From Gammaproteobacteria bacterium (GTDB taxonomy: Bacteria > Pseudomonadota > Gammaproteobacteria > S012-40): 31,475 nucleotides of DNA. Positions 15,928-24,206 of the stretch are shown here, piece by piece; the first letter of the stretch is position 1; the number at the start of each line of letters is the position of its first letter. The stretch lies in the NCBI GenBank assembly GCA_026982215.1, contig JALSHN010000038.1, forward strand, positions 1-31,475, in the 5' to 3' direction. The notes under the pieces are model-generated. The model was given only the letters and a program-made list of their open reading frames with translations, was not told the DNA's origin and did not search any database. The position numbers were made by a program, and so were the translations under genes.

Positions 15928-18390
15928 ATGATCCGCCGCAGTCTCAGTTTGCGACTCGCCTCCATACTCGCCGGGGTGCTGTTGATCACGCTGGGGGGGG
16001 CGGCCGTGTGGGTGGATCGCGAGCTGGTGCGTTCCATTCGCACCGCCGATCTGGAACAGGCCCGCGTCCACGCCGAGACCCTGATGGCCAGTCTCAAGAC
16101 CCTGATGATCAATGGCAGCGGCATCCTCGCTCGCGAGTGGCTGGATCGACTCCATGGGGTGGCGGGCATCCTCGACATCGAGGTGCTGCGGCGCAATGGT
16201 GAGGAGGCCTTCAGCGACCTCAGCACGGTGGAAAAGGTCAACCGCTTCCTCGGTGAGCCGGTGTTCGAGCGCGAGCCGGTGGTGTCGCGCCACTCCGCCC
16301 TGGTGGCGCCCGATCTGCTGCAACGGGCGTTGCGGGGCGAGCTGGCGGTGGACGACTCCCGCCCCGATACTTTGATTCTGGTGGCCCCCATCCGTGCCGA
16401 TGTGGAGTGTTACTCGTGCCACGGCTATGACCGTTCCCCCTTGCGGGGGGTGTTCTACATGGCCCTTTCCACCGCCGAGACCCAGGCGCGCATCGAGGCG
16501 ATGCGCCTCCGGCTGTGGGGCTTCGTGCTGCTGATAGCCTTGCTGTTGGGTGGGGTGTTGTTCTGGGCCTTGCGGCGCGACGTCATCCGTCCGTTGGCGG
16601 TGTTGCGTGCTGCGCTGGAACGGGTGGCCCAGGGTGAGCGTGACGCGCCCCTGGGCATATCACGCGACGATGAGATCGGTGAACTGGCCCGGGCCTTCAA
16701 CCATATGCAGCAGGCCCTGCGGGTGAGTGAGGCACGCACCCGGGCGGTGATGGACAATGTCGCCGACGCCATTCTGCTCATCGACGCCGAGGGTCGGGTG
16801 CGTCTGGCCAATGCCGCCTGTGAACGGGTGTTCGGTTATGCCTTGGCGGATCTGGTGGGGCAATCGGTGGAGATCCTGGTACCGGAGCCCTACCGGGAAG
16901 GCCCCAATGCCTTTCTGGGTGAGGCCGAAGAAGACGAGAGCCGGGAGATCTACGGTCGGCGGCGCAATGGCACCATCTTTCCCATGGAGGTGACGCTGCG
17001 CCGTACCCGCCTGGGCGAGGCGGTCTACACCATCGCCGTGGCCCGGGACATCACCAGCCGCAAGGTGCAGACCGCCGCCTTGCGCTACCAAGCGCTTCAC
17101 GATGCCCTCACCGACCTGCCCAACCGGGCATTGATGTTCGACCGCCTGCAGCAATGTGTGCGCAGCGCTCACCGCGAGAACGGCCGTTTCGCCCTTTGTC
17201 TGATGGATCTCGACCGCTTCAAGCTCATCAACGACACCCTGGGTCATCAGGTGGGGGACAAGCTGCTGCAACAGGTGGCGCAGCGGCTACGGTTGTTGCT
17301 GCGGGAGTCGGATACCATCGCCCGCCTGGGGGGGGACGAATTCGCCATCCTGTTGCCGGGGGCCGATGTGCGCCAGGCGGTGCACACGGTGAACAAGATC
17401 GTCAAGGCCTTCGAGCAGCCGTTCGTGGTCAATGGCCAGCGTCTGGAGGTGGGTTGTAGTCTCGGCATCGCCCTCTACCCCCACCACGGGCGCGATGCCG
17501 GCACTCTGCTGCAGCGGGCCGACGTGGCGATGTACATGGCCAAGCGGGGCAATCGCGGCTATGCCCTCTATGACCCCGAAAGCGACCAGCACAACCTGCG
17601 TCAACTGGCGGTGATGGGGGAGTTGCGTGAGGCCCTGGCCGAGGGGCAGCTGATCCTTCATTATCAGCCCATCTGGTCCTTCCGCCAGAACAAGGTCACC
17701 GCCTGCGAGGCCCTGGTGCGCTGGCACCATCCGGTCCATGGCCTCATGCCCCCTTCGGAATTCGTCACCCTGGCGGAGCAGACCGGCCTGATCCATACCC
17801 TTACCGACTGGGTGCTGGAGCGGGTGCTCAGTGATTGCGCCCCGGTGATCCACAGCTACGGTCTTTGTCTGGCGGTGAATCTCTCTGCCCGCGACCTGCA
17901 ACGTCCCGCTCTCGCCGAGGGGGTGGCCCAGCACACCCACCGCAGCCAAGTGGAGCCGCGCTTCGTCAAACTGGAGATCACCGAGACCGCCCTGGTGGGC
18001 GATGCTGAGGTGGCGGCCCGGGTGCTGGAGGCCCTGAGTTCCCAGGGATTCACCCTGGCCATCGACGACTTCGGTACCGGCTATTCCTCACTCTCCTACC
18101 TCAAGCGGATGCCGGTGGACGAGATCAAGATCGACCGCAGTTTCGTCGCCGGTATGGTGCAGGACGAACACAGTCGGGTGATCGTGCGCTCCACCATCGA
18201 CATGGCCCACAGCCTGGGGCTGCGGGTGATCGCCGAGGGGGTGGAGGATGCCCGCACGGCCGAGTTGTTGCGTGAGCTGGGGTGCGACGCCATCCAGGGG
18301 TTCTACATCAGCCCTCCCTTGCCTTACGAAGCCCTGCAACAACGCCTGTTGCGCAATGACTGGCCGGAGGCGCTGCGCGCTTCAACGTAA
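15928..18390 (+). CDS. Membrane c-di-GMP enzyme (HAMP-PAS-GGDEF-EAL) with periplasmic c-heme motif
   Basis: An 820-residue inner-membrane protein. TM1 spans about residues 9-29 and TM2 about 196-215. The periplasmic domain between them carries CYSCH at 161-165, a c-type heme attachment motif, followed by LRGVFYMALS just before TM2. HAMP follows (about 216-264), then PAS (about 272-390). The GGDEF domain has GGDEF at 468-472 and an RESD inhibitory site at 459-462, spaced five residues as in product-inhibited cyclases. The EAL domain has EAL at 594-596, NLSARD, KLEITET and DDFGTGYSS. Both catalytic sets look intact, so it may make and degrade c-di-GMP depending on input. The heme motif suggests sensing of redox state, a gas or electron flow. 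It overlaps the convergent NHL gene by 9 bases. Confidence 0.93.
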   Translation: MIRRSLSLRLASILAGVLLITLGGAAVWVDRELVRSIRTADLEQARVHAETLMASLKTLMINGSGILAREWLDRLHGVAGILDIEVLRRNGEEAFSDLSTVEKVNRFLGEPVFEREPVVSRHSALVAPDLLQRALRGELAVDDSRPDTLILVAPIRADVECYSCHGYDRSPLRGVFYMALSTAETQARIEAMRLRLWGFVLLIALLLGGVLFWALRRDVIRPLAVLRAALERVAQGERDAPLGISRDDEIGELARAFNHMQQALRVSEARTRAVMDNVADAILLIDAEGRVRLANAACERVFGYALADLVGQSVEILVPEPYREGPNAFLGEAEEDESREIYGRRRNGTIFPMEVTLRRTRLGEAVYTIAVARDITSRKVQTAALRYQALHDALTDLPNRALMFDRLQQCVRSAHRENGRFALCLMDLDRFKLINDTLGHQVGDKLLQQVAQRLRLLLRESDTIARLGGDEFAILLPGADVRQAVHTVNKIVKAFEQPFVVNGQRLEVGCSLGIALYPHHGRDAGTLLQRADVAMYMAKRGNRGYALYDPESDQHNLRQLAVMGELREALAEGQLILHYQPIWSFRQNKVTACEALVRWHHPVHGLMPPSEFVTLAEQTGLIHTLTDWVLERVLSDCAPVIHSYGLCLAVNLSARDLQRPALAEGVAQHTHRSQVEPRFVKLEITETALVGDAEVAARVLEALSSQGFTLAIDDFGTGYSSLSYLKRMPVDEIKIDRSFVAGMVQDEHSRVIVRSTIDMAHSLGLRVIAEGVEDARTAELLRELGCDAIQGFYISPPLPYEALQQRLLRNDWPEALRAST

Positions 18391-19461
18391 CGGCAACCGC
18401 TCCCACGGGGGGAGTGTCGCAGGGCGGAAGACGTCGATCTTGCGGAAGAACTGGTCGACTACGAACAGCCGCCCCGCCTCGTCCACCGCGCAACCCGAGG
18501 GCAGCATGAAACGGCCGGGACCGCCGCGGGTGGCCCGCTCCCCCAGATGCATGAGCAGACGCCCCTGGGAATCGAAGATCTGCACGTTGCCGAAGGCGGC
18601 ATCCACTACATAGATCCGGCCGGCTGCATCCACGGCGATGCCCTTGGGGCGGGAGAACTGGCCGCTGCGGCGCCCCGGTGCGCCGAAGGCGAACAGCGGC
18701 CGGCCCTCGGGATCGAAGGCCTGGACGCGGAAATTGCCGCCGTCCACCACATAGAGCGTGCCGTCCGGCCCCGTAGCGGCATGGATGGGCAGGTTGAATT
18801 CACCCAGTCGCACCCCCCGCTGGCCGAAGTGGAACGCCAGCGAGCCGGTGCGCGTATCGAAAACCCATACCCGGTGGCGGTTGCTGTCCACCCCACCCAC
18901 GTCCACCACATAAAGCCGGTCGCCCTCGGGTGAAAGGGCGATGCCCACCGGGCGGCGCATGGCCACATCGCGTCCCCAGGTGGCCAGATGTTCCCCTTCG
19001 CTGTCGTAGACCTGGATGCGTCGGGCGGTGACATCGGCCACGTAGAGCTTCCCACGGGCCTGGTCCAGCGCCAGACCCATGGGCTTGACCAGGGTCCCCG
19101 GTCCACGCTCGCCGATGACCTTCACCCGCTGCCCCGGGAGATCGAACAACAATACGGCCCGTTGCTGGGTATCGCTGACGTAGATCCGTCCTCGATGAAC
19201 CGCCACGGCGAAGGGCTTGGCCATCCCCAGGGGTGTCTCACGGCTGCCGGTGGCGAAGCGACGCAACCGCTCGCCGAAGTCGGGCTGGACGAAATCGCTG
19301 GCAGCCCGCAGGGTGCCGTCATAGACGAAGCGAGGCTCGGCCGGCGGCGGGGGATAGACCGGAGGGGAGAATTCGGGCGCCGGCGGGCGCGCGGCGCAGC
19401 CCGCCAGCAGCAATACGGCCAAGAACAGACGCAACAGGCGGCTGCTCACTTGGTATGGCAT
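18382..19461 (-). CDS. NHL-repeat beta-propeller lipoprotein
   Basis: A 359-residue lipoprotein: the signal peptide ends in a lipobox, LLLAGC, with the lipidated Cys at position 22, followed by a Pro-rich linker. From about residue 75 on there are six NHL-type blades with repeats such as PFAVAVHRGRIYVSDTQQ, PMGLALDQARGKLYVADVT, PVGIALSPEGDRLYVVD, PKGIAVDAAGRIYVVDAAF and PSGCAVDEAGRLFVVDQFF. NHL propellers are mostly protein-protein or ligand-binding scaffolds. The residue after the Cys is Ala, not Asp, which favours the outer membrane. The start lies within the last 16 bases of the pentaheme gene, so the two form a coupled operon. NHL proteins are often found beside multiheme cytochromes. Its 3' end overlaps the GGDEF-EAL gene. 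Confidence 0.88.
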   Translation of the reverse strand: MPYQVSSRLLRLFLAVLLLAGCAARPPAPEFSPPVYPPPPAEPRFVYDGTLRAASDFVQPDFGERLRRFATGSRETPLGMAKPFAVAVHRGRIYVSDTQQRAVLLFDLPGQRVKVIGERGPGTLVKPMGLALDQARGKLYVADVTARRIQVYDSEGEHLATWGRDVAMRRPVGIALSPEGDRLYVVDVGGVDSNRHRVWVFDTRTGSLAFHFGQRGVRLGEFNLPIHAATGPDGTLYVVDGGNFRVQAFDPEGRPLFAFGAPGRRSGQFSRPKGIAVDAAGRIYVVDAAFGNVQIFDSQGRLLMHLGERATRGGPGRFMLPSGCAVDEAGRLFVVDQFFRKIDVFRPATLPPWERLPLR

Positions 19462-20261
19462 GTCTGGCAGAGGAGATCCGAGTCTTCGCGCAACAGCAGA
19501 TCCTTGCTGGGATCATGCACGTTGTGGCAGGAGGCGCATTCCACCCGGCCGTCGTAGAGGCGCACGCCGTTGTTGAATCCTTCCGGGGTGTCGGGAAGGC
19601 GAAAATCGGGATCGGAACGCAGCAGGCCGGCGTAGCGCATGGATATGGGGTGGTCGTTGCGCAGGTCGGTGCCGATGTGTTTGATGGCGATGTCGTGCGC
19701 CACCCGGCCATTGTGACACTTGCCGCAGGAGACGATGTCGTCGGCGCCGTTGATACGCATGTGCAGTGCCTGATCCTCGGCGGAATCGAAATCGCTGGGG
19801 GGGAAGACCACCATGTCCACCCCCATGGTGCCGTCGTGACAGGAGAGGCACAACAGGCTGATGGGGCTGGGGGTGCGGGTCTTGGAATCCAGATAGGTGC
19901 TGTCGTAGAGCTGGTAGTTGTCGCTGGCGGGGAAGAACCGGTTCCAATCGGGAATGGCCCCCTCGCGGCGCTCGTCGGCCTCGGCCCGCTCCGGGGGGAT
20001 GTGGCAGTGGACACAAGGATTGCCGTAGTCGGAGAAGGCCACCCCGGGCATGGCGAATACCCCCGCCCGCTGGTTGAGGCCGGTGAAGTCGTGTTTGGAG
20101 CCGAGAATCGGGTCATCCATGCCCAACACCGGATCGCCGATGAGGGTGTCCGTCCAGGCTGGCAGGCCGGCGAACAGCGCCGCGGCGGCGGCCACCATCA
20201 CCAGGCCCCAGCGCAGAGGTCGGCCTTGCTTGCGCGCGGTTCGTTTGCTCCCCCCGGCCAT
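19446..20261 (-). CDS. Pentaheme c-type cytochrome (doubled CXXCH family)
   Basis: A 271-residue exported cytochrome with five c-heme sites: CVHCH (83-87), CLSCH (138-142), CGKCH (179-183), CASCH (242-246) and CQTCH (265-269). The LCLSCHDGTMG and ECASCHNVHDPSKDLLLR elements and the closely spaced last pair are typical of the doubled-CXXCH-motif family of periplasmic or surface multiheme proteins. A basic N-terminus and one hydrophobic segment (WGLVMVAAAAALFAGLPAW) form a signal peptide or an anchor. I chose the ATG at 20261; the same frame is open upstream to 20354, but that part overlaps the divergent gene. It is first in an operon with the NHL lipoprotein and probably passes electrons within the envelope. 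Confidence 0.9.
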   Translation of the reverse strand: MAGGSKRTARKQGRPLRWGLVMVAAAAALFAGLPAWTDTLIGDPVLGMDDPILGSKHDFTGLNQRAGVFAMPGVAFSDYGNPCVHCHIPPERAEADERREGAIPDWNRFFPASDNYQLYDSTYLDSKTRTPSPISLLCLSCHDGTMGVDMVVFPPSDFDSAEDQALHMRINGADDIVSCGKCHNGRVAHDIAIKHIGTDLRNDHPISMRYAGLLRSDPDFRLPDTPEGFNNGVRLYDGRVECASCHNVHDPSKDLLLREDSDLLCQTCHTK

Positions 20262-20352
20262 GGCCCGGTAAGATCCCCCCTCGAGCACGTCTCGTCGTTG
20301 TCTTTCGTGCAGCCGTAGGTTAGCGCAAACCCCTTCCCCAATCCAAGCGCCC

Positions 20353-22266
20353 ATGATCCCCCGCCGCTATCGTCGCCCGCTTCTGTTGCTCGCCCTCGCC
20401 TGGGCGATGCCGGTCTGGGGGGCGGCCGATGGCGAGGCCCTCTATGGGAAATATTGTGCCGTGTGTCATGGCGAGGCGGGCGATGGCCGCAGCCGCGCCG
20501 CGGCCTCCCTCAAACCGCCGCCGCGGGATTTCGTCCATGCCGATCCCGAGACACTGACCCGCGAGCGGATGCTCGAGGCGGTACGCGAGGGACGAGCCGG
20601 GACGGCGATGATGTCCTTCGCCCGTCGCTTGACTCCCGAGGAACAGGCCGCGGTGGTGGACTACATCCGTGCCCGCTTCATGGGGGAAGGGGAACGGAAG
20701 ACCGCGCCCCCGCCCTCACGGGAGGCGAATGAGAGAGAGGATGATCTGGGTGCGCGCCTCTATCAGCGGCACTGTGCCGTGTGTCACGGTGACGACGGCC
20801 GAGGTGCAGTGTGGGCGCGCAACAGCCTCAAACCGCCGCCACGGGACTTCGTCCATGCCGATCCCGAGACACTGACCCGCGAACGGATGCTCGAGGCGGT
20901 GGCCCATGGCCGCTCTGGCACGGCCATGCAGCCCTTCTCCGGTCGTTTGGCTCCCCGCGAGCAGGCGGCGGTGGTGGATTACATCCGTCGTACCTTCATG
21001 AACCGGGGGCGCGCCGCCTCCCCCCGGGAGCGCCCGGCCCCCGATCGTTATCCCGGCGGCCTTCAAGGCGACCCTTTGCGCGGAGAGGCCATCTTCCAGG
21101 GGCAGTGCTTCGAGTGCCATGGGCGCCGGGGGCAGGGTGACGGGCCCCGTTCCCACTTCATCCATCCGCGGCCCAGGGACTTCACCTCCGCCGACAGCCG
21201 GGCACGTTTCCAGCGTGCCGAACTGTTTCGCGCCATCGCCCGCGGCAAGCGGGGGACGGTGATGCCGGCCTGGGACAAGGTGCTCTCGCCACAGCAGATC
21301 GCCGATGTCGCCGAGTACGTCTACACCCGTTTCATCCATCCCCGGGAGAGCGCCGGCCCATCGGGCGACGGGGAGCCTTTCGCCGAACCGGCCGATCCTG
21401 AGCGAGGACGGCGGGTCTATGACTTCCGCTGCTATTTCTGCCATGGCTACGATGGAGACGCCCGTACCCTGGCCGCCAGCTATCTCGACCCGCCGCCGGT
21501 GGCCTTCACCGAGGCCGACCCGGCGCGCCTGACTCCCGAGCGCATCGTCGAGGTGCTGCGCCGTGGGCGGCCGGGTACGGCGATGCAGTCCTTCGCGCGG
21601 ACCTTGAGCCCGGCGGAAATGCGCGATGTGGCGGCCTACGTCTACCGCCGCTTCGTCGTCGCCGGCGAGCCGGCCGGGGACTACCATACCCCCGAGAACG
21701 GCTGGCCGGACCATCAGCGTTATCGCGACGCCTTCCCCTTCGCCCTCGGCGAAATCCCCTTGGACCGTCCCGTGGAGTCCTTGACCCCGGAACAACGCCG
21801 TGGCCGCGAACTCTATCTACGTTCCTGTATCACCTGTCACGATCGCGGCCGGGTGGAATCGGAGGGCCCTCCCTGGCGTGCCCGTCCGTTGTCCTATCCC
21901 CGCAACGGTTACGACCACCGTGCCCCCGATCAGGTCTCCGGCGCCAGTCCCTACGCGGTCCATGACCAGGCCCCGGTACTGCCCGATCTTACCGCCGAGG
22001 AACGTCTGGGTGAGCGCCTCTATCAGCAGAACTGTGCCTTCTGTCACGCCAAGGATGGCAGCGGCGCCCATTGGATCGGGTCCTTCCTCGAACCCTCTCC
22101 CCGGGATCTGCGCGACCCGGCCCTGGCCGGTCTCAGTGACGAGGCCCTGCTGGAGCGCATCGCCCGCGGTGTCCCCGGCAGCGCCATGCCGGCCTGGCGC
22201 TATGTACTCGACGAGCGCCAGATCCGCGCGGTGATCGCCTATTTGCGTAAGGCTTTCTTAAAGTAA
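20353..22266 (+). CDS. Hexaheme cytochrome c of tandem monoheme modules
   Basis: A 637-residue exported protein (signal peptide ending near WGAAD) with six c-heme sites, each in its own module: CAVCH at 35-39 and 141-145, CFECH at 252-256, CYFCH at 360-364, CITCH at 492-496 and CAFCH at 561-565. Modules 1, 2 and 4 share PPPxDF/AF...ADPxxLTxER and GTAMxxFxRxLxPxE, with a probable Met ligand. Module 5 is atypical and may be bis-His or otherwise liganded. Modules 1 and 2 are a recent duplication at the DNA level. This is a chain of class I domains rather than a compact multiheme fold, so it could act as a flexible electron wire across the periplasm. It is divergent from the pentaheme gene, with 91 bases between. 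Confidence 0.9.
   Translation: MIPRRYRRPLLLLALAWAMPVWGAADGEALYGKYCAVCHGEAGDGRSRAAASLKPPPRDFVHADPETLTRERMLEAVREGRAGTAMMSFARRLTPEEQAAVVDYIRARFMGEGERKTAPPPSREANEREDDLGARLYQRHCAVCHGDDGRGAVWARNSLKPPPRDFVHADPETLTRERMLEAVAHGRSGTAMQPFSGRLAPREQAAVVDYIRRTFMNRGRAASPRERPAPDRYPGGLQGDPLRGEAIFQGQCFECHGRRGQGDGPRSHFIHPRPRDFTSADSRARFQRAELFRAIARGKRGTVMPAWDKVLSPQQIADVAEYVYTRFIHPRESAGPSGDGEPFAEPADPERGRRVYDFRCYFCHGYDGDARTLAASYLDPPPVAFTEADPARLTPERIVEVLRRGRPGTAMQSFARTLSPAEMRDVAAYVYRRFVVAGEPAGDYHTPENGWPDHQRYRDAFPFALGEIPLDRPVESLTPEQRRGRELYLRSCITCHDRGRVESEGPPWRARPLSYPRNGYDHRAPDQVSGASPYAVHDQAPVLPDLTAEERLGERLYQQNCAFCHAKDGSGAHWIGSFLEPSPRDLRDPALAGLSDEALLERIARGVPGSAMPAWRYVLDERQIRAVIAYLRKAFLK
20509..20582 (+). repeat. Internal duplication in the hexaheme gene, copy 1
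   Basis: These 74 bases match 20827-20900 with three mismatches, all silent. The offset of 318 bases equals 106 codons, one cytochrome module. Confidence 0.9.
20827..20900 (+). repeat. Internal duplication in the hexaheme gene, copy 2
   Basis: Second copy of the 74-base segment at 20509-20582. The encoded stretch around FVHADPETLTRERMLEAV is identical in both modules, while the residues on either side have diverged more. Confidence 0.9.
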
Positions 22267-22289
22267 TCTTGTTCATCCTTGGTTCAGTC

Positions 22290-22319
22290 TTGACATAAAA
22301 CCTGCGCGCAAGGGATAGT
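22290..22319 (+). promoter_or_regulatory. Candidate sigma-70 promoter of the DsrE-porin operon
   Basis: A perfect -35 TTGACA (22290-22295) is followed after 18 bases by GATAGT (22314-22319). The region is AT-rich. An 8-base inverted repeat, ATCCTTGG (22275-22282) and CCAAGGAT (22372-22379), brackets the promoter and may be an operator or structural element. Confidence 0.6.
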
Positions 22320-22398
22320 CAGGCGCCGGCAAAACCTTAGCGGTTATGTCGGAATTATAAAAACATTCGATCCAAGGATAAAAAGGGAGGTAAGACCC

Positions 22399-22842
22399 AT
22401 GTCCAGACTGTGGCACGTCCTGGGGGCGGTGCTGGCGTTCGCCCTGCTGATGGCGGGGCCGGTCCAGGCCGAGGAGGAAAAACCCTTCGCCGAACAGAAG
22501 GTGGTCCTGCAGATCTCCGATCCCAACCCCTTCAAGCAGACCCTGGTGCTCAATGTCGCCAACAATCTCATCAAGTACTACGGCCCCGACCGGGTGGACA
22601 TCGAGATCGTCGCCTTCGGGCCCGGCTTGCGTTTGTTGTTCGCCGACAACGTCAATCGGGGGCGGATTCAGGGGCTGTCCACAAACGGGGTGCGCTTCGC
22701 CGCCTGCAACAACACCATGAACGCCATGACCAAGAAACTGGGGCACAAGCCCGAGCTGGTTCCTCAAGCCAAGGTGATCCCCGCCGGGGTGGTGCGCATC
22801 ATCGAATTGATGGACCAGGGCTACAAACTGGTCAAGCCGTAA
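22399..22842 (+). CDS. Periplasmic DsrE-family protein
   Basis: A 147-residue protein with a signal peptide (VLAFALLMAGPVQA, cleavage before EEE). The mature 120 residues have the DsrE/DsrF/YchN-like alpha-beta fold: VVLQISDPNPFKQTLVLNVANNLIK, VDIEIVAFGPGLRLLF, RIQGLSTNGVRFAACNNTM and VRIIELMDQGYKLVKP. Cys103 in FAACNNTM sits where the sulfur-carrying cysteine lies in DsrE-like proteins. Cytoplasmic DsrE relays persulfide sulfur; exported single-domain versions are common in sulfur bacteria but their function is not established. A strong GGGAGGT ribosome site precedes the ATG. It is cotranscribed with the porin 25 bases downstream. Confidence 0.85.
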   Translation: MSRLWHVLGAVLAFALLMAGPVQAEEEKPFAEQKVVLQISDPNPFKQTLVLNVANNLIKYYGPDRVDIEIVAFGPGLRLLFADNVNRGRIQGLSTNGVRFAACNNTMNAMTKKLGHKPELVPQAKVIPAGVVRIIELMDQGYKLVKP

Positions 22843-22867
22843 GGAATCCTGAGGGAGGAGCACACTG

Positions 22868-24178
22868 ATGAAAAAAACGATGAAAAAGACGGCGTGGATC
22901 CTGGCCTGCGTGGGCGGGCTGGGGCTTGGTGAGGCCCAGGCGGCCAACTGGCTGGCCCTGCAGGGCCTGGAGCCCACCGGCCAAGCGCCGCGGGCCAAGG
23001 TATGGGGGTTCATCCAGCCCGAGGTGCAATACACCGACGGCACCGAGCTGGCAGCCGGCCCTTACGCCGGTAAGCCCGCTCAGTTCAACATGATCCGCCC
23101 CGACGCCACCTCGCGGGCCACCTTCCAGGTCCGCCGGGCCCGTGTCGGTGTCCGTGGGCAGGGGTTCCCGCTGGACAACAAGACCAACTATTTCTTCCTG
23201 GTGGAGTTCGGCAACAACGGCATCACCGTCCCCGGTGGCGGCAAATCCAGCGCCAAGCTCACCGATGCCAGCGTCACCTTCAGTCACATCCCCCGTGCGC
23301 GGGTGCGGGTGGGGCAATTCAAGACCCCGGGGGCCGAAGAGGGGCTGCAGGCGATCCATGTGTTTGATTACATCAACTTCACCTTCGCCACTGATCAATT
23401 GCTGCTGGAACGCTTCTTCAAACCCTCCGACGGCAGCGGCACGGCCGTGGGCGGTTTCTATGACGAATACAGCAAACCCATGGGGTCGGTGGGCGCTTTC
23501 CGTGACATCGGCATCCAGGTGTTCGATATCGTCAGGCACGGCCAATGGGAGCACAGTTACGCCCTGATGGTGGGCAACGGCAATGGCATCGCCCGCTCCG
23601 ACATCGATGGCCAAAAAGAGCTCTATGCCTATTGGTCCTCGGCCCAGGTCTATGGTGGCAAAGGGCCGCGGCGTGAGGACTGGAAGTTGTTCGCCTGGTA
23701 TCAGACCGGAAAACGTACCCTGTACTCCGGTCAGTACGATCGTACCCGCAGCGGGGTGGGCACCACCTTCCGCAAGGGGAAATACCGTGCCACCGCCGAA
23801 TACATCACCGCCGAGGGGGTCATCTTCAGTGGTACCAAGGGCGGTGGCCGGCCGCTGGATGGCGCCCCCCTGCGGGTCGCTCCCGAGGGCAAGGCCAACG
23901 GTTGGTACATCCACGGTGGTTATATGATCCTCAAGAACCTGGAGCTGGATGCCCGCTACGACGTGTTGCACCGCAACACCAACAACGACAACGAAGAGCG
24001 CAAGTTCAGCAAGCTCACCCTGGGGGCCCAGTATTTCTTCAACAAAAAGACGCGTGCAGTGATCAATTACGAGATCCGCTCCGCCGAGGCCCCCAACCTG
24101 GCCGCTACGGCTACGCCCAACAAGATCCTCGACGGCATGGACAACGTCTTGTCGCTGCAGGTGTTGGCGGTGTTCTGA
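22868..24178 (+). CDS. OprO/OprP-type porin
   Basis: A 436-residue outer-membrane porin with a signal peptide (WILACVGGLGLGEAQA). The mature sequence matches the phosphate-selective porin O and P family: an N-terminal strand WGFIQPEVQYTDG, FQVRRARVGVRGQ, FFLVEFGNNGI, the inward helix region with RVGQFKTPGAEEG, then many alternating strands and a C-terminal strand LSLQVLAVF ending in Phe, the barrel-assembly signal. These trimeric 16-strand barrels pass anions such as phosphate or polyphosphate; sulfur oxyanions would be possible here. A GGGAGGAGC ribosome site lies eight bases before the ATG. It is the last gene of the DsrE operon, followed by a terminator. A partnership with the cytochromes is possible but unproven. 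Confidence 0.87.
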   Translation: MKKTMKKTAWILACVGGLGLGEAQAANWLALQGLEPTGQAPRAKVWGFIQPEVQYTDGTELAAGPYAGKPAQFNMIRPDATSRATFQVRRARVGVRGQGFPLDNKTNYFFLVEFGNNGITVPGGGKSSAKLTDASVTFSHIPRARVRVGQFKTPGAEEGLQAIHVFDYINFTFATDQLLLERFFKPSDGSGTAVGGFYDEYSKPMGSVGAFRDIGIQVFDIVRHGQWEHSYALMVGNGNGIARSDIDGQKELYAYWSSAQVYGGKGPRREDWKLFAWYQTGKRTLYSGQYDRTRSGVGTTFRKGKYRATAEYITAEGVIFSGTKGGGRPLDGAPLRVAPEGKANGWYIHGGYMILKNLELDARYDVLHRNTNNDNEERKFSKLTLGAQYFFNKKTRAVINYEIRSAEAPNLAATATPNKILDGMDNVLSLQVLAVF

Positions 24179-24206
24179 GTCCCGACGCGCTCATGGTCGA
24201 TCCATC

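Noticed and set aside
20262..20352. Promoters for the divergent hexaheme and pentaheme genes
   Set aside because: A TTGTCT at 20298 has no acceptable -10 at the right distance, and the minus-strand side shows nothing clear. Promoters must exist here, but I cannot place them.
13226..24178. Known porin-cytochrome conduit (MtrCAB or Pcc type), Cyc2-type iron oxidase, or Sox/Dsr sulfur system
   Set aside because: No decaheme cytochrome, MtrB-like barrel, fused cytochrome-porin, or Sox/DsrAB gene is present. The porin resembles OprO/OprP and carries no heme motif.
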